Positions 5,737 to 8,558 of a stretch of DNA of 8,558 nt are shown piece after piece. This DNA is from Fimbriimonadales bacterium (GTDB taxonomy: Bacteria; Armatimonadota; Fimbriimonadia; Fimbriimonadales; GBS-DC): contig JANXCK010000014.1 in the NCBI GenBank assembly GCA_025060055.1, positions 1-8,558 of the forward strand, in the 5' to 3' direction. The position numbers and the translations under genes were made by a program. The notes beneath the pieces are model-generated. The model made no database searches and had not been told where the DNA came from. It saw only the letters and a list, made by a program, of their open reading frames with translations. Position 1 is the stretch's first letter. Every line of letters starts with the position of its first letter.

Positions 5737-7275
5737 CTACCTCCGAAACAGCCCCATCAGCCGCTGCAGCAGCGTCTCCTGCGACGCGCGACGGGCGCGA
5801 TGCACGCCGTTGCGGGGCATCGGTGCGTGGGCATACGGCGCGCGCTCCCTGCTCAGCCATGCAATCAGCTCATTCCAATATTCGCAGAACTTCTGCGTGC
5901 TGCCGATGCACTCGGTTCGAGCCGAGTCCAGCCGCGCTGTTATCCGCTGAATCTCTTGGGTGAGCCAGTCGCGTCGCTCATAAAGATTCTGTGCTTCCTG
6001 CGCTTTGGCGAACGCCTGCTGTACCGCAGGTTCTTCGCGCCGTCGCTCGACATGCTTCCAGTGGAGGTAAGCCACTCGCGCCTCACGCTGGCGGATCTCC
6101 GGGTCGCGCCAACCTTTCACGGCTTTGTAGACGATGTACGGCGCACTGATAATCAAGCCGATAATCAGGAACACCCAGAAGGCGAACTCGGTTCCCGTCT
6201 GTGCCCCCAGCATCTGCGCGGATTGCTCACGCTCCTTGTAGAGCGTGTATAAGCCCAGCGCGTCTACGAGCGCAATCGCGACTGTGAGGACGACTGTCAC
6301 TCCCGTGAACACAGCGACACGCCACACCGAGCGCATCGAGGGGAAAGGCGCAGGGGCATCCAGGGCATCGCGCCGCTCGCTTGCCTGCGCCGCTGAGGAC
6401 GCCAGTGAGTACGCCGTGTTGCCCACCAGTTTCTCCACAAACAAGCCGATGACCGCCGCGAGCGCGACCAGCCAAAGCGACTCGCCCCGCTGCAGCACCT
6501 CAAGGCTCAAAAGTCCCGTGATTACGCCCAGGTTCACGCCGAGCAACAACCCCGCCGCCAGTGGCGCGAAGAACTCAAACAGCCACTGTCCGACCGTTGT
6601 CCAAATGCTGCCCTTAGATGAAGTAGGGGCGACACCCTGCTCGCCGCACACCTCATCGTCAGAGGCGAAGTCGGCACGGAGCGCATTCTCGACCAGTTGC
6701 GGGCTAATTCGCATCGGTGTGGGCTGTCGCGTCGTGCGCCGCTTGGGTTCGGGCTGTACGGGCAGTGGGATTTTCGCTGCTGCCATCGCCTGCATAAACG
6801 CCGTCTGCGCCTGCTCGATTGCCTGCAGGGTCTGCTGAAGCTCTTCGGCATACTTTTTGCGCTGTGGCTCCAGCTCGTGGCGCAGCTGTTCGTACTGCGT
6901 GGCAGGGATTTTCACCCAGCGGGTGTAGTGCATGCGCAGTTCGCTCGCTTCCACCTCATAGCCCGCGTTGCGCAAGTACGACTCCATCTGCAGCACGACA
7001 TGCTCCGCGTCCGCCAACTGGCTGTGGAGAATGACAGGCGTCTCGTAGAACACGCCTGGCTCCAGAGGCATATGCCAAAACGGCGCGGCGTCAGGATACG
7101 GCGCAATCGGCGGGCTGGGCACATACGCTGTTAGTTGCCCGTCCCCTGACGACTGAGGCACAACCTGCTCGCTCGCAGTTGCGTTCTCGGTCTGTGCAGC
7201 AGCGCTCGGCGAGGGCGTTGCTGGCATCTCGGCTGCTGCGTAGTTGGGATTGATTTCATGAGGTTCGCGTTCCAT
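5737..7275 (-). CDS. Four-helix membrane protein with two coiled-coil regions, unrecognised
   Basis: A 512-residue protein of no family I recognise; second gene of the operon. Residues 1-65 are low-complexity, rich in Ala, Pro, Ser and Thr, and probably disordered. Residues 70-125 are compact and contain an AEHVVLQMESYLRNAGYEVEASEL helix-turn stretch. Residues 126-168 form a Gln/Glu-rich coiled coil. Membrane segments lie near 233-256, 266-286, 317-341 and 365-386. A basic, charged coiled coil follows (388-455), then a tail ending LLQRLMGLFRR. With no signal peptide and four helices, both ends should be cytoplasmic. The start follows the vWA stop by 11 bp with a weak GGGGGA ribosome site. The helix and coil layout suggests a membrane scaffold that gathers partners on the inner face. 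That role is inferred. Confidence 0.8.
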   Translation of the reverse strand: MEREPHEINPNYAAAEMPATPSPSAAAQTENATASEQVVPQSSGDGQLTAYVPSPPIAPYPDAAPFWHMPLEPGVFYETPVILHSQLADAEHVVLQMESYLRNAGYEVEASELRMHYTRWVKIPATQYEQLRHELEPQRKKYAEELQQTLQAIEQAQTAFMQAMAAAKIPLPVQPEPKRRTTRQPTPMRISPQLVENALRADFASDDEVCGEQGVAPTSSKGSIWTTVGQWLFEFFAPLAAGLLLGVNLGVITGLLSLEVLQRGESLWLVALAAVIGLFVEKLVGNTAYSLASSAAQASERRDALDAPAPFPSMRSVWRVAVFTGVTVVLTVAIALVDALGLYTLYKEREQSAQMLGAQTGTEFAFWVFLIIGLIISAPYIVYKAVKGWRDPEIRQREARVAYLHWKHVERRREEPAVQQAFAKAQEAQNLYERRDWLTQEIQRITARLDSARTECIGSTQKFCEYWNELIAWLSRERAPYAHAPMPRNGVHRARRASQETLLQRLMGLFRR

Positions 7276-7286
7276 CTTCTGTCCCC

Positions 7287-7991
7287 CTATTCTAAAGCGT
7301 GGAGGCGTTCCTCAACACGCTCTAAGGTGTCCAAGGCGTCGGTCTCGCCGAACACGAACAATTTACCTGCTTCGCGCAGGGGCGCGTAGTAGTCGTTCTC
7401 CACAGGGGCGCGGTACTTGTTCAGCACAGGACCGACTATCACGGCGACCACCTGCGGGTTCTGCGCCAGCTGCGCTGCGAGATTGCGCGTTGCCTGAGCA
7501 GCATGCGATTCGCCGTCGGTGAACAGGCACAGCACGAATCGGCGTTCGGGATATTGTGGCAAGTAGCGCTGAAACTCTTGAAGCACCTTGTCGGGGCGCG
7601 TGCCCCAAGTGCCCATGTAGTTCTCAATCGTGTCGCGCGAGACCTTGTCAAGTTCTTTAGACGCAATAGGGCGGCTCTCGTGAACTGTTTCGAGCGTTTC
7701 GGCGTAGCGCCAGATTTTGACGGGCGTGCGCGTGGGGAGTACCGTGCCAATCAGCTTATTAAGAAACGCCACGCCGCGCTGCTTCTGCTGTTTTGAAACC
7801 GATTGGCTCACATCGAACCCTGCACCGACCGCCAGCGGCACCTTGAGCATTCGGCTTTGGCTATACCTCCAAACCCCCCAACCTACCAGCCCGACAAGAA
7901 GCAGCACACCGAGCAGGATTAGCCCGACAAGCAGCGGATTGTGCCCGTCCCCCTCGTAGCGGCGGCTTTGGCTTCCCCGATTTCGTGCCAT
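7287..7991 (-). CDS. Membrane-anchored vWA-domain protein
   Basis: A 234-residue protein, first gene of the operon. A basic N-terminus (1-17) leads into one transmembrane helix (about 19-42) and a vWA domain (48-234). The metal site is complete: Asp60-x-Ser62-x-Ser64 (FDVSQS), Thr131 (WGTRPDK) and Asp159 (FTDGES). The vWA domain probably faces the outside, unless the basic N-terminus stays in the cytoplasm for another reason. The start at 7991 is chosen because a perfect AGGAGG lies five bases upstream (complement of 7997-8002). A longer in-frame ATG at 8057 is rejected because the promoter -10 lies inside that extension. The adjoining membrane genes suggest a vWA-centred membrane complex. 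The family is broad, so the specific job is unknown. Confidence 0.9.
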   Translation of the reverse strand: MARNRGSQSRRYEGDGHNPLLVGLILLGVLLLVGLVGWGVWRYSQSRMLKVPLAVGAGFDVSQSVSKQQKQRGVAFLNKLIGTVLPTRTPVKIWRYAETLETVHESRPIASKELDKVSRDTIENYMGTWGTRPDKVLQEFQRYLPQYPERRFVLCLFTDGESHAAQATRNLAAQLAQNPQVVAVIVGPVLNKYRAPVENDYYAPLREAGKLFVFGETDALDTLERVEERLHALE

Positions 7992-7996
7992 CGTTG

Positions 7997-8002
7997 CCTC
8001 CT
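7997..8002 (-). promoter_or_regulatory. Perfect Shine-Dalgarno AGGAGG that decides the vWA start
   Basis: The complement of cctcct gives AGGAGG, five bases before ATG 7989-7991. It is the strongest ribosome site in the window and fixes the start 22 codons downstream of the longest ORF start. Confidence 0.85.
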
Positions 8003-8046
8003 GTTGCTCATACGAGTATCTTCTCAGGAAAGTTTCCCCCAACGCA

Positions 8047-8052
8047 ATTATA
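8047..8052 (-). promoter_or_regulatory. -10 element of the vWA membrane operon
   Basis: The complement of attata reads TATAAT in the 93-bp gap between the Rpn-type gene and the operon. Transcription would begin near 8040, giving a leader of about 50 nt before the start at 7991. The -35 region around 8070-8076 is a poor match. This is the only evident promoter for the three genes down to 4615. Confidence 0.55.
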
Positions 8053-8084
8053 CACAACTCCTGCGCATTTACCGAATCGCGCTC

Positions 8085-8558
8085 TCAGGTGTTCGCTCCC
8101 TGCTCGGCGAGAACTGTGCGCAGATGCTGATGGAACTTCGCGAGACTGCCTGCGTGCAGGGCAACTTCCATCAGCTCGAGCAGCTGGGAAGTGTCCTTCA
8201 CTTGACTAAGTTCTTGTATCAGTTGCTCCGAAGGTTCACCGTATAGCCCCTGTAAAGTTTTCACAATCGCTTGTTGCAGTCCCCGCTGCAACCCCTGCTG
8301 CAACCCCTGTTGTCGCCCTTCTTCCAGACCGCGCTGCATTCCGCGTTGCATCCCGCGTCGCATTCCTCGGCGATAGCCGCGCAAGAGTCCGCGGCGAAGC
8401 CCCTTCCGCTCGATGGAGGAAATCAAGTCCCCCCCGCGTTGGCGTCGCACCTCCTCCAAGATTTGCTCGTATTGCTCTTCCAGCTCCGCAGGCAGTCGCA
8501 TCGCTCGCTCCAGAAACGCCAGTATCTGCCGAATCTCCTCCTCATTATACCCTCTTTC
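8085..8558 (-). CDS. Rpn family PD-(D/E)XK nuclease/'putative transposase', C-terminal part
   Basis: The frame is open to the window edge, so this is the last 157 residues of a longer gene. The visible start, ERGYNEEEIRQILAFLERAMRLPAELEEQYEQILEE, matches the linker of Rpn (recombination-promoting nuclease) family proteins after their nuclease domain, and ISSIERKG (47-53) fits the family's SxER motif before the repeat. Residues 51-94 are a run of four-residue units ending in Gly (RRG, QRG, QQG). A helical tail follows, with the family-like pattern LYGEPSEQLIQEL...LLELMEVALHAGSLAKFHQHL. The nuclease motifs lie outside the window, so activity cannot be judged. The ATG at 8501 is unlikely to be the real start because family sequence continues upstream of it. 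The stop is 93 bp before the vWA start. Confidence 0.75.
   Translation of the reverse strand, partial: ERGYNEEEIRQILAFLERAMRLPAELEEQYEQILEEVRRQRGGDLISSIERKGLRRGLLRGYRRGMRRGMQRGMQRGLEEGRQQGLQQGLQRGLQQAIVKTLQGLYGEPSEQLIQELSQVKDTSQLLELMEVALHAGSLAKFHQHLRTVLAEQGANT
8277..8408 (-). repeat. Period-4 glycine repeat (12-bp DNA units) in the Rpn-type gene
   Basis: Eleven glycines recur at exact four-residue intervals (visible residues 53-93) with basic or Gln residues between. The DNA is correspondingly repetitive: GCAACCCCT-type 12-mers occur near 8280-8310 and GCATTCC/GCATCCC units near 8335-8365. The repeat probably forms a long polar helix and can vary in length in frame. Confidence 0.8.

Noticed and set aside
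5638..6252. 204-codon plus-strand ORF inside the membrane operon
   Set aside because: It is antisense to two good genes with coherent membrane topology; the translation has no domain logic.
7992..8057. Upstream in-frame ATG (8057) for the vWA membrane protein
   Set aside because: The extension contains the TATAAT promoter and lacks a ribosome site, whereas AGGAGG precedes the ATG at 7991.
8544..8549. TATAAT on the minus strand as promoter for a short 138-codon gene starting at 8501
   Set aside because: The bases encode Tyr-Asn in ERGYNEEEI, conserved family sequence, so the gene continues past the window and the hexamer is probably coincidental.

Overview
The window is a GC-rich, densely packed bacterial chromosome segment. 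It holds eight complete protein genes, two genes cut by the window edges, and one small secreted-peptide ORF. Housekeeping genes (map, clpS, smpB) sit among gene types common in thermophilic and environmental phyla: an Uma2 endonuclease, an Rpn-type nuclease relative and von Willebrand A (vWA) proteins. Palindromic 'GTAGGGGCG...' repeats fill one intergenic gap. Together these recall Armatimonadota or Chloroflexota hot-spring genomes. That is an impression without any search, and the phylum is unresolved.

Layout. 1-484: C-terminal part of type I methionine aminopeptidase (+). 485-980: a gene-free stretch built from three abutting inverted-repeat elements, two of them MITE-like with alternating copies of one 26-bp end. 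1028-1153: a 41-codon ORF (-) encoding a signal peptide and a tiny two-cysteine mature peptide. 1264-1309: back-to-back -10 elements. 1330-2291: clpS and a TetR/AcrR regulator (+). 2275-3243: a vWA lipoprotein (-), which overlaps the tail of the tetR gene. 3275-4618: smpB and an Uma2-family nuclease (+), both with a -10 box 7-9 nt before the ATG and no Shine-Dalgarno, so probably leaderless. 4615-7991: a tight three-gene minus-strand operon, read from right to left: membrane-anchored vWA protein, four-helix coiled-coil membrane protein, then a YfaP/DUF2135-like domain on a polytopic membrane protein. 8085-8558: the C-terminal end of an Rpn/PD-(D/E)XK family gene (-), with a period-4 glycine repeat.

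How the genes work together. map, clpS and smpB all belong to protein synthesis and quality control (N-terminal Met removal, N-degron delivery to Clp, ribosome rescue), but they look like neighbours rather than one operon. The most likely undescribed system is the 4615-7991 operon. Its spacing implies co-translation of a vWA sensor or scaffold, a coiled-coil membrane protein and an extracytoplasmic beta-domain protein. The vWA lipoprotein at 2275-3243 may be an outer partner. No tRNA, rRNA, CRISPR array or full transposase was seen.
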